Shown here: positions 1 through 4,932 of the stretch, one piece after another
Layout of the letters: the number at the start of each line of letters is the position of its first letter
Position numbering within the stretch: the first letter of the stretch is position 1
Source: Pseudomonadota bacterium
GTDB taxonomy: Bacteria; Pseudomonadota; Alphaproteobacteria; Rhizobiales; Xanthobacteraceae
NCBI GenBank assembly: GCA_023387555.1
Contig: JAEWHY010000391.1
Location: 1 to 8,938 of the forward strand
Direction: 5' to 3'
DNA length: 8,938 bases
Made by a program: the position numbers and the translations under genes
The notes under the pieces: generated by a model
What the model saw: the letters and a program-made list of their open reading frames with translations, nothing else
Database searches by the model: none
Told to the model about the DNA's origin: nothing

Positions 1-17
1 CGGTTCGCGGAGCGAAG

Positions 18-48
18 AAGCCGGACGGCATCGCGCGCCGTCCAGCCT
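18..48 (-). terminator. Probable terminator after the binding-protein gene
   Basis: Read on the minus strand, a hairpin begins about 25 bases after the TAA of the binding-protein gene. The core arms GGACGGC (43-37) and GCCGTCC (29-23) pair perfectly around a 7-base loop. The stem extends to 12 pairs with two G-U wobbles (arms 48-37 and 29-18). It is followed by CTTCTTCG rather than a clean U-tract, so termination efficiency is uncertain. Position and strength fit the end of the minus-strand transcript. Confidence 0.55.
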
Positions 49-72
49 CCGCGGTTGCTCAGCGGCCGTGCC

Positions 73-1332
73 TTACTGCTTCTTGGCCGCTTCATAGGGA
101 TAAACGAGCTTGCCGTTCGCGTATTCGGGCGGCCAGATCACGACCCAGTTCTTCGGGTCCACGGTCTGACCGATCTCGTTCGACGTGACGTTCTGCCATT
201 GCGTGAGCAACGGCCGCGGCTTCGCCCATTCGCCATTCTTGCCGAAGGCCACATCGCCGGCGATCGTCTTGAAGGTGTTGCTGCGGATGTAATCCGCGAG
301 CTTCTGATGATCGAGGCTCTTCGTGGCCGTCACGGCCTGCGCCAGCACCTGTCCGGCCGAATAGCCGTATGGCAGGAAGGAGTATCCGAACGGATCGATC
401 TTCTGGCCTTTCGAGCGCTCGCGGTATTTTGCGAACGCCTCGGCGGCACCGGGGATCTTCTCGACCATGCTCGGCACAAACACGTCGGCGGCGTTGACAT
501 AGCCATTCATCAACGGGCCGAGCTGGATGCGCAGCGGCGTGGCAAGGAGGCCGATCATCGGGCCGCCCATCAGCTTGGGCGCAAGACCCGCCTCGGCGGC
601 GGCACGGATGAAGCCGACGGTGTCCGGCGGATAGGAGCTGACGAACACGATGTCGGGATTGGCGGCCTTGACCGCGCGCACCACCGGGGTGAGATCGGTC
701 ATGGTCGGCGGATAGAGCCGGTCATAGACGATCTGCAGGCCGGCGGCCTTGGCGTTGGCGCGCGCGCCGTCGGTGGCGTTCTTTCCGAATTCGGCGTCGC
801 CGCCAAGAATGGCGATCGTCCTGGGCTTCGGATTTTGCGCCATCGCGATTTCGAAGAAACCGCGCGTGAACTCATGGATGGCGTTCTCGCCATACGGGAT
901 CATCGAGAAGTAATTCTTGTAGTTGATCTCGTGATTGGACGCGACGCCGAGAATGCCGATCGTGGTCAGATTGCGCGGTGCAAGAGCCGGCAGCGCGGCC
1001 GCGATCACGTTGGTGCCGTATGGTCCAAGCAGCAGGTCGACCTTGTCGACATCGACCAGCTTGGAATAGATGCCGGGCGCATTCGCAGGCGAACCCTGGT
1101 CGTCATAATAGACGAGCTCGACCGGGCGTCCGAGCAGTCCGCCCTTCGCATTGACGTCGTCGCGCCAGATCTGCAGCGCGAGCAGGAGCTGTTGTCCGAT
1201 CGGCGCGGTGTTGCCGGTCAGCGTCATGCTGAAGCCGACTTTGATCGGTTGTGGAGTTTGAGCCGATGCGGGTGCAACGACTGTCATAAAGGCCGCCGCT
1301 GCAGCCGCAGCAAGCTTGCCGACGAAGCGCAT
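73..1332 (-). CDS. ABC transporter periplasmic substrate-binding protein (branched-chain amino acid / LivK-like family)
   Basis: This 419-residue protein looks like a periplasmic type I solute-binding protein of the Leu/Ile/Val-binding family (Peripla_BP_6). It would capture a small solute and deliver it to an ABC permease in the inner membrane. It opens with a Sec signal peptide: Lys6, an Ala-rich hydrophobic core, and a likely cleavage after APASA at Ala24. The mature part starts with the usual strand IKVGFSMTLTGNTAPIG (about 30-46), followed by the family signature NAKGGLLGRPVELVYYDD (about 61-78) and the hinge-side segment LLLGPYGT. A Shine-Dalgarno sequence GGGAG lies 7 bases before the ATG. 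No permease or ATPase gene is visible next to it, so its partners are encoded elsewhere or beyond the left edge. Members of this family in soil alphaproteobacteria often bind aromatic acids or amides as well as amino acids. Lying downstream of a monooxygenase and reductase, it may import their substrate, but that is inference. A 226-bp gap with hairpins separates it from the monooxygenase gene, so co-transcription is uncertain. Confidence 0.9.
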   Translation of the reverse strand: MRFVGKLAAAAAAAFMTVVAPASAQTPQPIKVGFSMTLTGNTAPIGQQLLLALQIWRDDVNAKGGLLGRPVELVYYDDQGSPANAPGIYSKLVDVDKVDLLLGPYGTNVIAAALPALAPRNLTTIGILGVASNHEINYKNYFSMIPYGENAIHEFTRGFFEIAMAQNPKPRTIAILGGDAEFGKNATDGARANAKAAGLQIVYDRLYPPTMTDLTPVVRAVKAANPDIVFVSSYPPDTVGFIRAAAEAGLAPKLMGGPMIGLLATPLRIQLGPLMNGYVNAADVFVPSMVEKIPGAAEAFAKYRERSKGQKIDPFGYSFLPYGYSAGQVLAQAVTATKSLDHQKLADYIRSNTFKTIAGDVAFGKNGEWAKPRPLLTQWQNVTSNEIGQTVDPKNWVVIWPPEYANGKLVYPYEAAKKQ

Positions 1333-1446
1333 TGTTTCTCTCCCTCAATGGTTTTGTTGTTGATGCAGTTTTTGCAGATCGTGCTGGTGCCGTCTATCGC
1401 CGTGTGATGTGAATCCTTTCTGAAATCGAAATTTTTTCGTTTCTGT

Positions 1447-1468
1447 GCCGCGGCCGTTGGGCCGCGGC
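1447..1468. repeat. Perfect 9-bp GC hairpin between monooxygenase and binding-protein genes
   Basis: GCCGCGGCC and GGCCGCGGC form a perfect 9-bp stem around the 4-base loop GTTG. On the plus strand it is followed by TTCTTT, which looks terminator-like, but no plus-strand gene ends here. On the minus strand, the coding direction, it is followed by an A-rich stretch, so it is not a classical intrinsic terminator for the upstream gene. It could be an attenuator, a barrier protecting the 3' end of the upstream mRNA, or a block to antisense transcription. Confidence 0.6.
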
Positions 1469-1493
1469 TTCTTTCATGTGCACGTCGTCAGGC

Positions 1494-1536
1494 CGGGCGA
1501 TCTCATCTGCAACGTCTTTATGCAGCGGATCGCCCG
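1494..1536 (-). repeat. Two-tier hairpin just after the monooxygenase stop codon
   Basis: Outer arms CGGGCGATC (1494-1502) and GATCGCCCG (1528-1536) pair perfectly over 9 bp. Inside them CTGCA (1507-1511) and TGCAG (1521-1525) pair again, leaving a small internal loop and a 9-base apical loop. The structure begins about 22 bases after the monooxygenase stop codon in the direction of transcription. No U-run follows, so it is either a Rho-assisted terminator or an mRNA 3'-end stabiliser. It would let the reductase-monooxygenase mRNA accumulate separately from the binding-protein mRNA. Confidence 0.5.
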
Positions 1537-1558
1537 ATGTCGTTAACGCTCAGCCCGT

Positions 1559-2638
1559 TCAGGCCGCCCGACGCTCGAGATGCTTGCCCTGGAAGTTCGG
1601 CGCCACCTCGCTCATGAAGCGGTCCATCTCTTCCTTGACCTGCTGGTGCGGCTTCATGCCGACGTTGAAATACAGGATCACTTCGTCGAAGCCGGCGGCC
1701 TCGACTTTCTTCAGGGTCTCGGTGATGCGTGCGGAGTTTCCGATCAGCACCGAATTCTCGGTCAGGTCTTCCGGCTTCACCTTGTGCAAGCGCTCGACCA
1801 TGTCGATGAAGTAGCGATAGCTCGGGGGCGCGGTGCGCGGGTCGCCGGGGAAGGAGGGGATCACGCATTCCTTGTAGTAGCGGATCTGCCGCTCGCGCTG
1901 CGCCTTCTCGCTCGCGGCATCGTCGGCGAAATGGGTGAAGTAGCTGCACATCAGGCGATGCGGCTTGTTGCCGTATTTGGCGCAGCTTTCCTTGTAGAGG
2001 TCGGCGACCTCCTTCAGCCCGCCGAAGCTCATGGCGGCAGCGAAGGGGGCGACGATCAGCCCGCAATCAAGCCGCGCGGCAAGTTCGATCGACGGCTTGG
2101 AGAAGGATGCCACGTAGATCGGCATCGGGTTCTGCAGCGGCTGCGGCGTGATGCGCACATCCTCGAACTGGTAATGCTTGCCCTTGTGATCGATGCGCTT
2201 GCCGTCCGAGCCCCAGAGCTTGCGCAGGATCTCGACGCCTTCGTCGAAGATCGACTGGTTGTCGTCGAACGACACGTCGAACGGCAGATATTCGCGGCGG
2301 TCGTATCCGCGGCCGGCGGCGAAATCGACGCGGCCGTTGGAGAGAAGATCGAGGGTCGCCCATTGTTCGGCGACGCGGATCGGATGATGCAGCGGCAGCA
2401 CCGTCACGGCGGGCGCGAGGCGGATGTGCTTGGTCTGTGCGGCGATATACGCCAGCACCATCTCGGGCGAGGAATTCACGCCGAGCGAATTGAAGTGATG
2501 TTCGCCGATCCAGGCCGAATGCATGCCGAGCTGATCGGCATAGAGCGCTTCGGCGGTGAGGTCCTGCACGAAGGTGTTGGCGTCGCGCGTGTTGCCCTCA
2601 TAGTGGTTGTCGGACAGCGTGAAGTAACCAAATTCCAT
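1559..2638 (-). CDS. LLM-class flavin-dependent oxidoreductase (luciferase-like monooxygenase)
   Basis: This 359-residue protein has the TIM-barrel fold of the bacterial luciferase-like monooxygenases. It probably uses reduced FMN and O2 to oxygenate an organic substrate in the cytoplasm. Visible family signatures are WIGEHHF (43-49), which is typical of the luciferase-alpha/alkanal-type subgroup, the segment HIRLAPAVTVLPLHHP (71-86), and the glycine-rich phosphate-binding region GRVDFAAGRGYDRREY (102-117). PLQNPMPIYVAS (167-178) is another conserved family strand. The frame stays open upstream to 2920, but that part overlaps the reductase gene and reads as arginine-rich nonsense. The start at 2638 has an ideal Shine-Dalgarno AAGGAG (2650-2645) with 6-base spacing, and the protein then begins with the family's usual MEFGYF. 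The gene lies 53 bp downstream of the flavin reductase, the classic pairing of a two-component flavin monooxygenase. The family covers many substrates (alkanesulfonates, aminocarboxylates, terpenes, long-chain aldehydes), so the substrate is unassigned. Confidence 0.92.
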   Translation of the reverse strand: MEFGYFTLSDNHYEGNTRDANTFVQDLTAEALYADQLGMHSAWIGEHHFNSLGVNSSPEMVLAYIAAQTKHIRLAPAVTVLPLHHPIRVAEQWATLDLLSNGRVDFAAGRGYDRREYLPFDVSFDDNQSIFDEGVEILRKLWGSDGKRIDHKGKHYQFEDVRITPQPLQNPMPIYVASFSKPSIELAARLDCGLIVAPFAAAMSFGGLKEVADLYKESCAKYGNKPHRLMCSYFTHFADDAASEKAQRERQIRYYKECVIPSFPGDPRTAPPSYRYFIDMVERLHKVKPEDLTENSVLIGNSARITETLKKVEAAGFDEVILYFNVGMKPHQQVKEEMDRFMSEVAPNFQGKHLERRAA

Positions 2639-2691
2639 CTTCTTCTCCTTGAAAGCGCGAATGTCTTTTTGCGCTCTTGCGAGCGCTGCGA

Positions 2692-3216
2692 TCAGGCGAT
2701 CGGGACCACCCAGTCGATGCCCTCTCCGAGGCCGACGGTATACTGGCCGTCCTGATAGAGCAGGGGCGCAACCTGTCCACGCACCACGACGTGGTGGACC
2801 TTGCCGATCACGATGGAGTGGGTGCCGTAGGTCGCCACCGCGTCGGCGTCGCAGAAGATATTGGCCTGGGCCGGGATCAGGAACGGCACGTCGTTGTCGT
2901 CGCTCGCCCATTCGCCGCACAGGAAACGGTCCGCGGCGTGGGTGCGGCCGCTGAAAGCGTCGGCGATCTCGATCTGATGGGCATGCAGGATGTTGACGCA
3001 GAAGCGTCCCGAGCGAATGACCGGATCGTGCAGCCGCGATGTCCGGTTGACGCAGAACAAGAGCGAAGGGGGCGCCATCGATACCGAGGTCACCGAGGTG
3101 ACGGTGATGCCATGCCGCACGTCGTCATGAATGGTCGAGATGACGCTGACCGCGCTCGTCAGACGGCGCATGGCATTGCGGAAATTGCCGCCGAGGTCCT
3201 GCGAGAGATCGTTCAT
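2692..3216 (-). CDS. Flavin reductase (HpaC/NtaB-like, flavin_Reduct domain)
   Basis: This 174-residue protein matches the short-chain flavin reductases that use NAD(P)H to reduce free FMN or FAD and pass it to a partner monooxygenase. The single split-barrel domain fills the whole protein. Diagnostic parts are MRRLTSAVSVIST (16-28), the flavin-binding loop GITVTSVTSVSMAPPSLLF (36-54) with the conserved Ser-x-x-Pro-Pro, the strand RFCVNIL (71-77), and GTHSIVIGKV (131-140), which corresponds to the family's G-D/T-H-x-I-x-x-G-x-V motif. The length is normal for the family. The start has a modest Shine-Dalgarno (GGGAAG) and lies about 50 bases downstream of the predicted transcription start. It is the first gene of the minus-strand unit, is followed after 53 bp by the LLM monooxygenase, and is divergent from the MarR gene. 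NADH or NADPH preference cannot be told from sequence. Confidence 0.92.
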   Translation of the reverse strand: MNDLSQDLGGNFRNAMRRLTSAVSVISTIHDDVRHGITVTSVTSVSMAPPSLLFCVNRTSRLHDPVIRSGRFCVNILHAHQIEIADAFSGRTHAADRFLCGEWASDDNDVPFLIPAQANIFCDADAVATYGTHSIVIGKVHHVVVRGQVAPLLYQDGQYTVGLGEGIDWVVPIA

Positions 3217-3272
3217 GGTGCGCTTCCCGTTCCGCGCCGCGTATCGGCTTCCCTTATTCTTTGTTGCCCAAA

Positions 3273-3301
3273 ATCATAATTGCATGTGCAATAGTTGTAA
3301 A
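3273..3301 (-). promoter_or_regulatory. Predicted sigma70-type promoter for the flavin reductase-monooxygenase unit
   Basis: Read on the minus strand, a -35 TTTACA (3301-3296) and a -10 TATGAT (3278-3273) are separated by exactly 17 bases, close to the housekeeping consensus. The start of transcription would fall near 3266, leaving a leader of about 50 bases before the reductase ATG. The spacer is mostly filled by an inverted repeat, so a bound regulator would block RNA polymerase. Confidence 0.6.
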
Positions 3302-3306
3302 TGCAA
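3279..3306. promoter_or_regulatory. Tandem palindromic sites, probable MarR operator
   Basis: Site 1 is ATTGCATGTGCAAT (3279-3292), perfect 6-bp arms around a 2-base centre. Site 2 is TTGTAAATGCAA (3295-3306), which shares the outer TTG/CAA and the right half TGCAA with site 1 but is imperfect. Their centres are 15 bp apart. The outermost half-sites ATTGCAT (3279-3285) and ATGCAAT (3301-3307) are also exact inverted repeats of each other. Site 1 sits in the spacer of the reductase promoter and touches its -10; site 2 overlaps its -35. MarR proteins bind such short palindromes as dimers, so the adjacent MarR protein is the natural candidate ligand. Confidence 0.6.
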
Positions 3307-3311
3307 TATTT

Positions 3312-3328
3312 GGTCAGCAAGGCTGACC
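3312..3328. promoter_or_regulatory. Second dyad, possible operator for marR itself
   Basis: GGTCAGC-AAG-GCTGACC is a perfect 7-bp inverted repeat with a 3-base centre. It differs in sequence from the ATTGCA/TGCAAT sites beside it. It ends two bases before a TTGACT (3331-3336), a possible -35 for the plus-strand MarR gene; the matching -10 would be a poor TAAGAG (3355-3360, 18-bp spacer). It could be an operator for a second regulator, or a small hairpin followed by TTTT that ends leftward-entering plus-strand transcripts. Confidence 0.4.
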
Positions 3329-3385
3329 TTTTGACTTTACGACGATCCCTTGCGTAAGAGCACAATGGCATCCCAGGAGCGCGGA

Positions 3386-3874
3386 ATGGCCGACCGCCCG
3401 CACATCGATCTCTCGGATTATCTCCCCTATCTGATCAACCGGATCGGCGCCGCCTTCGTCGCCGGCTACGAGCCCGAGCTTGCGCCGCACGGCGTGTCGA
3501 TCGCGATGTGGCGGGTGCTGGCCGGGCTCTCCATCAACGGCCGGCAGCGCCAGATCGACGTCGCCGAGACCACCTCGATCGATGTGTCGACCATCTCGCG
3601 GCTAGTGACGCGGCTGGTCAGCCTGGGCCTCGTCACCCGCACGCGATCCGACACCAATAATCGCGAGGTCAGCGTCGAACTGACCGCGAAGGGCCGGGCG
3701 CTGGTGAACCGGCTGATCCCGCGCGCCCGCCAGCTCGAATGCGACGCCACAGCAGGCATATCCGCCGCCGACCTTGCGATCACCCGCGAGACGCTGCGGC
3801 GCATGTATCGGAACATGGCCGAGGGCCGCGGGGATGCGCAGGAACCGCAGCAAAAGCTCGCCAATGGCGGGTGA
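3386..3874 (+). CDS. MarR-family transcriptional regulator
   Basis: This 162-residue protein has the length and layout of a MarR-type dimeric winged-helix repressor. The N- and C-terminal helices (about 8-35 and 105-145) would form the dimer interface. The winged helix spans about 38-103, with DVSTISRLVTRLVSLGLV (66-83) as helix-turn-helix and RTRSDTNNREVSVELTAKG (85-103) as the wing, including the conserved Asp and Arg. The frame is open from a TTG at 3350 and has an ATG at 3365. I chose the ATG at 3386 because AGGAG (3375-3379) lies 6 bases before it and MarR homology begins soon after. It is transcribed away from the flavin reductase, and the shared intergenic region carries paired palindromes. 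It probably represses the reductase-monooxygenase genes, and perhaps itself, until a small, often aromatic, ligand binds. The inducer is not inferable. Confidence 0.9.
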   Translation: MADRPHIDLSDYLPYLINRIGAAFVAGYEPELAPHGVSIAMWRVLAGLSINGRQRQIDVAETTSIDVSTISRLVTRLVSLGLVTRTRSDTNNREVSVELTAKGRALVNRLIPRARQLECDATAGISAADLAITRETLRRMYRNMAEGRGDAQEPQQKLANGG

Positions 3875-3907
3875 GAGCGGCGTCCCGGCGTTCGCTGCGG
3901 TTCTGTT

Positions 3908-3921
3908 TTGATCTAGCGCAA
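3908..3921 (+). promoter_or_regulatory. FixK/FNR-type box upstream of the CBS-BON gene
   Basis: TTGATCTAGCGCAA fits the FixK/FNR consensus of two half-sites, TTGA-N6-(T/G)CAA, as known from rhizobial FixK regulons. The left half TTGAT is canonical; the right half CGCAA is a variant accepted by FixK2-type proteins. It is centred at 3914.5, 56 bp before the ATG at 3971. If the site acts at the usual -41.5, transcription would start near 3956, giving a very short leader. It suggests induction at low oxygen. Confidence 0.55.
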
Positions 3922-3941
3922 GGAGACGGCGCGGGGGGCAA

Positions 3942-3966
3942 GCGATCTTTTCCAAAAGGAGATCGC
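3942..3966 (+). promoter_or_regulatory. Inverted repeat enclosing the Shine-Dalgarno of the CBS-BON gene
   Basis: Arms GCGATCT (3942-3948) and AGATCGC (3960-3966) pair perfectly. Inside, CC (3952-3953) can pair with GG (3958-3959) around AAAA, leaving a TTT bulge. The ribosome-binding sequence AAGGAG (3956-3961) therefore lies in the loop and 3' arm. In RNA this could reduce translation until opened. If transcription starts near 3956, as the FixK box predicts, the 5' arm would not be in the mRNA and the repeat would instead be a DNA site over the -10/+1 region. Confidence 0.4.
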
Positions 3967-3970
3967 CAGC

Positions 3971-4696
3971 ATGAAAGTACGCGATGTGATGACCCAGCCG
4001 GTCGTTTCGATCGATTCGGAGGCGCCGATCGGCCTCGCGATCCGGCTGATGCTGCAAAGGAAGATCAGCGGGCTTCCGGTCGTCGATGCGGCGGGCAATC
4101 TGGTCGGGGTGGTCACCGAAGGCGATTTTTTGCGGCGTGCCGAGACCGGCACGCAATTTGTGCCGCCGCGCTGGCTGGAATTCCTGATGGGACCGGGGCC
4201 GATGGCGCGCGATTACGTCAAGGCGCATGGCCGTACCGTGTCGGAGGTCATGACGCGGACCGTCAAGACCGTGGACGAGGATACCCAGCTCGACGACGTG
4301 GTGGCCTTGATGGAGCGCAACGGCATCAAGCGCGTGCCGGTGCTGCGCGGCAAGAAGCTGGTCGGGATCGTGACGCGCGCCAATCTGCTGCGGGCGCTGG
4401 TCAGCGCCCTGCAGCCTCGCGTCGCGCCGGCGTGCGGTGATACCGCGATCCGCGAAAAGATCCTCCGCGAGCTGAGCAGCGAACGCTGGGCGCCGGTTGC
4501 GACCATCGATGCGATCGTGCGTCACGGCGTGGTGACGTTGTCCGGCTTTGTGCTGGATGAGCGCCAGCGTGCCGCGGTGAAGGTGCTGGTGGAGAATGTG
4601 CCGGGTGTGAAGGCGGTGCACGACGATATGGTCTGGATCGACCCGGTCACCGGGACGGCGCTGGAACCAGACGGCGGGCGACGCAAGCCTCACTGA
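3971..4696 (+). CDS. CBS-CBS-BON domain protein
   Basis: This 241-residue cytoplasmic protein carries two CBS motifs and a C-terminal BON domain. CBS1 covers about 1-55 (KVRDVMTQPVVSID, then SGLPVVDAAGNLVGVVTEGDFL). CBS2 covers about 88-145 (VSEVMTRTVKTVDEDTQLDDV, then VPVLRGKKLVGIVTRANLLR). BON covers about 157-224 and includes the typical GVVTLSGFVLDERQR. The paired CBS motifs would form a Bateman module that senses adenine nucleotides; the BON domain is thought to bind phospholipids or other surfaces. The linker at about 62-88 (PPRWLEFLMGPGPMARDY) resembles the conserved linker of this fusion family in alphaproteobacteria. No enzyme domain is attached, so it is probably a stress or energy-state adaptor rather than a catalyst. 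AAGGAG lies 9 bases before the ATG. A FixK/FNR-like box upstream points to control by oxygen. It appears to be transcribed alone. Confidence 0.9.
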   Translation: MKVRDVMTQPVVSIDSEAPIGLAIRLMLQRKISGLPVVDAAGNLVGVVTEGDFLRRAETGTQFVPPRWLEFLMGPGPMARDYVKAHGRTVSEVMTRTVKTVDEDTQLDDVVALMERNGIKRVPVLRGKKLVGIVTRANLLRALVSALQPRVAPACGDTAIREKILRELSSERWAPVATIDAIVRHGVVTLSGFVLDERQRAAVKVLVENVPGVKAVHDDMVWIDPVTGTALEPDGGRRKPH

Positions 4697-4721
4697 GTCG
4701 CACTTGCACGGTTACGCTGTC

Positions 4722-4737
4722 GCCTGCGGTCGCAGGC
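4722..4737 (+). repeat. Short hairpin after the CBS-BON gene
   Basis: GCCTGCG and CGCAGGC are perfect 7-bp arms with only GT between them, so the RNA stem would be 6 bp with a GGTC loop. It starts 26 bases after the stop codon. No U-tract follows, so it is at most a pause or 3'-stabilising element ahead of the better terminator candidate at 4769-4804. Confidence 0.4.
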
Positions 4738-4741
4738 CGCA

Positions 4742-4759
4742 CGCGACCGCGACCGCGAC
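4742..4759. repeat. Three tandem copies of CGCGAC
   Basis: Three perfect head-to-tail copies of the 6-mer CGCGAC lie in the intergenic region after the CBS-BON gene. It is too short to be a known repeat family and may be a slippage tract. Confidence 0.6.
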
Positions 4760-4768
4760 GGTAGAAGT

Positions 4769-4804
4769 CATCGCTGCTGTGGCTGCTGCGATGGATTCTT
4801 TTTT
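4769..4804 (+). terminator. Candidate intrinsic terminator of the CBS-BON gene
   Basis: CATCGC (4769-4774) and GCGATG (4788-4793) are perfect 6-bp arms around a 13-base loop, followed two bases later by TTCTTTTTT (4796-4804). The stem is short and the loop long, but the U-run is the best in this part of the window and the orientation suits the gene upstream. The remaining bases to 4932 hold no feature I can support beyond the hydrolase ribosome-binding site. Confidence 0.4.
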
Positions 4805-4932
4805 GTGCCGACGATGGCTTTTGAAGATTCGTCAACCCGGCGCCGCATTTGGCGATTACGCATCTCGGCCATGCGCTGATCGTATGTGCGGCGAAGCAAT
4901 AATCCCGCTGGACTGCCGGCCGGGAGATCGTC

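Noticed and set aside
55..1407. Long plus-strand open frame opposite the binding-protein gene
   Set aside because: It is the antisense of a clear LivK-like protein; its translation is rich in Arg, Asp and His with no domain pattern, as expected from third-position GC bias.
1333..1440. Possible sigma54 promoter before the binding-protein gene
   Set aside because: A GGCAC is present, but no GC dinucleotide lies at the required distance for the -12 element.
1580..2755. 391-residue plus-strand frame opposite the LLM monooxygenase
   Set aside because: Antisense shadow of a recognisable enzyme, with no family motif of its own.
2639..2920. N-terminal extension of the LLM monooxygenase frame
   Set aside because: It overlaps the flavin reductase gene, is Arg-rich nonsense, and an ideal ribosome-binding site marks the start at 2638.
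3350..3385. Longer MarR protein starting at TTG 3350 or ATG 3365
   Set aside because: Neither has a good Shine-Dalgarno sequence, whereas AGGAG is placed 6 bases before the ATG at 3386.
3602..4693. 363-residue minus-strand frame across the end of marR and the CBS-BON gene
   Set aside because: It spans two well-supported plus-strand genes and the gap between them, and has His/Arg/Asp-rich low-information composition.
4821..4835. FNR-like site TTGA-N7-TCAA upstream of the hydrolase
   Set aside because: The half-sites are one base too far apart for the FNR/FixK spacing of six.
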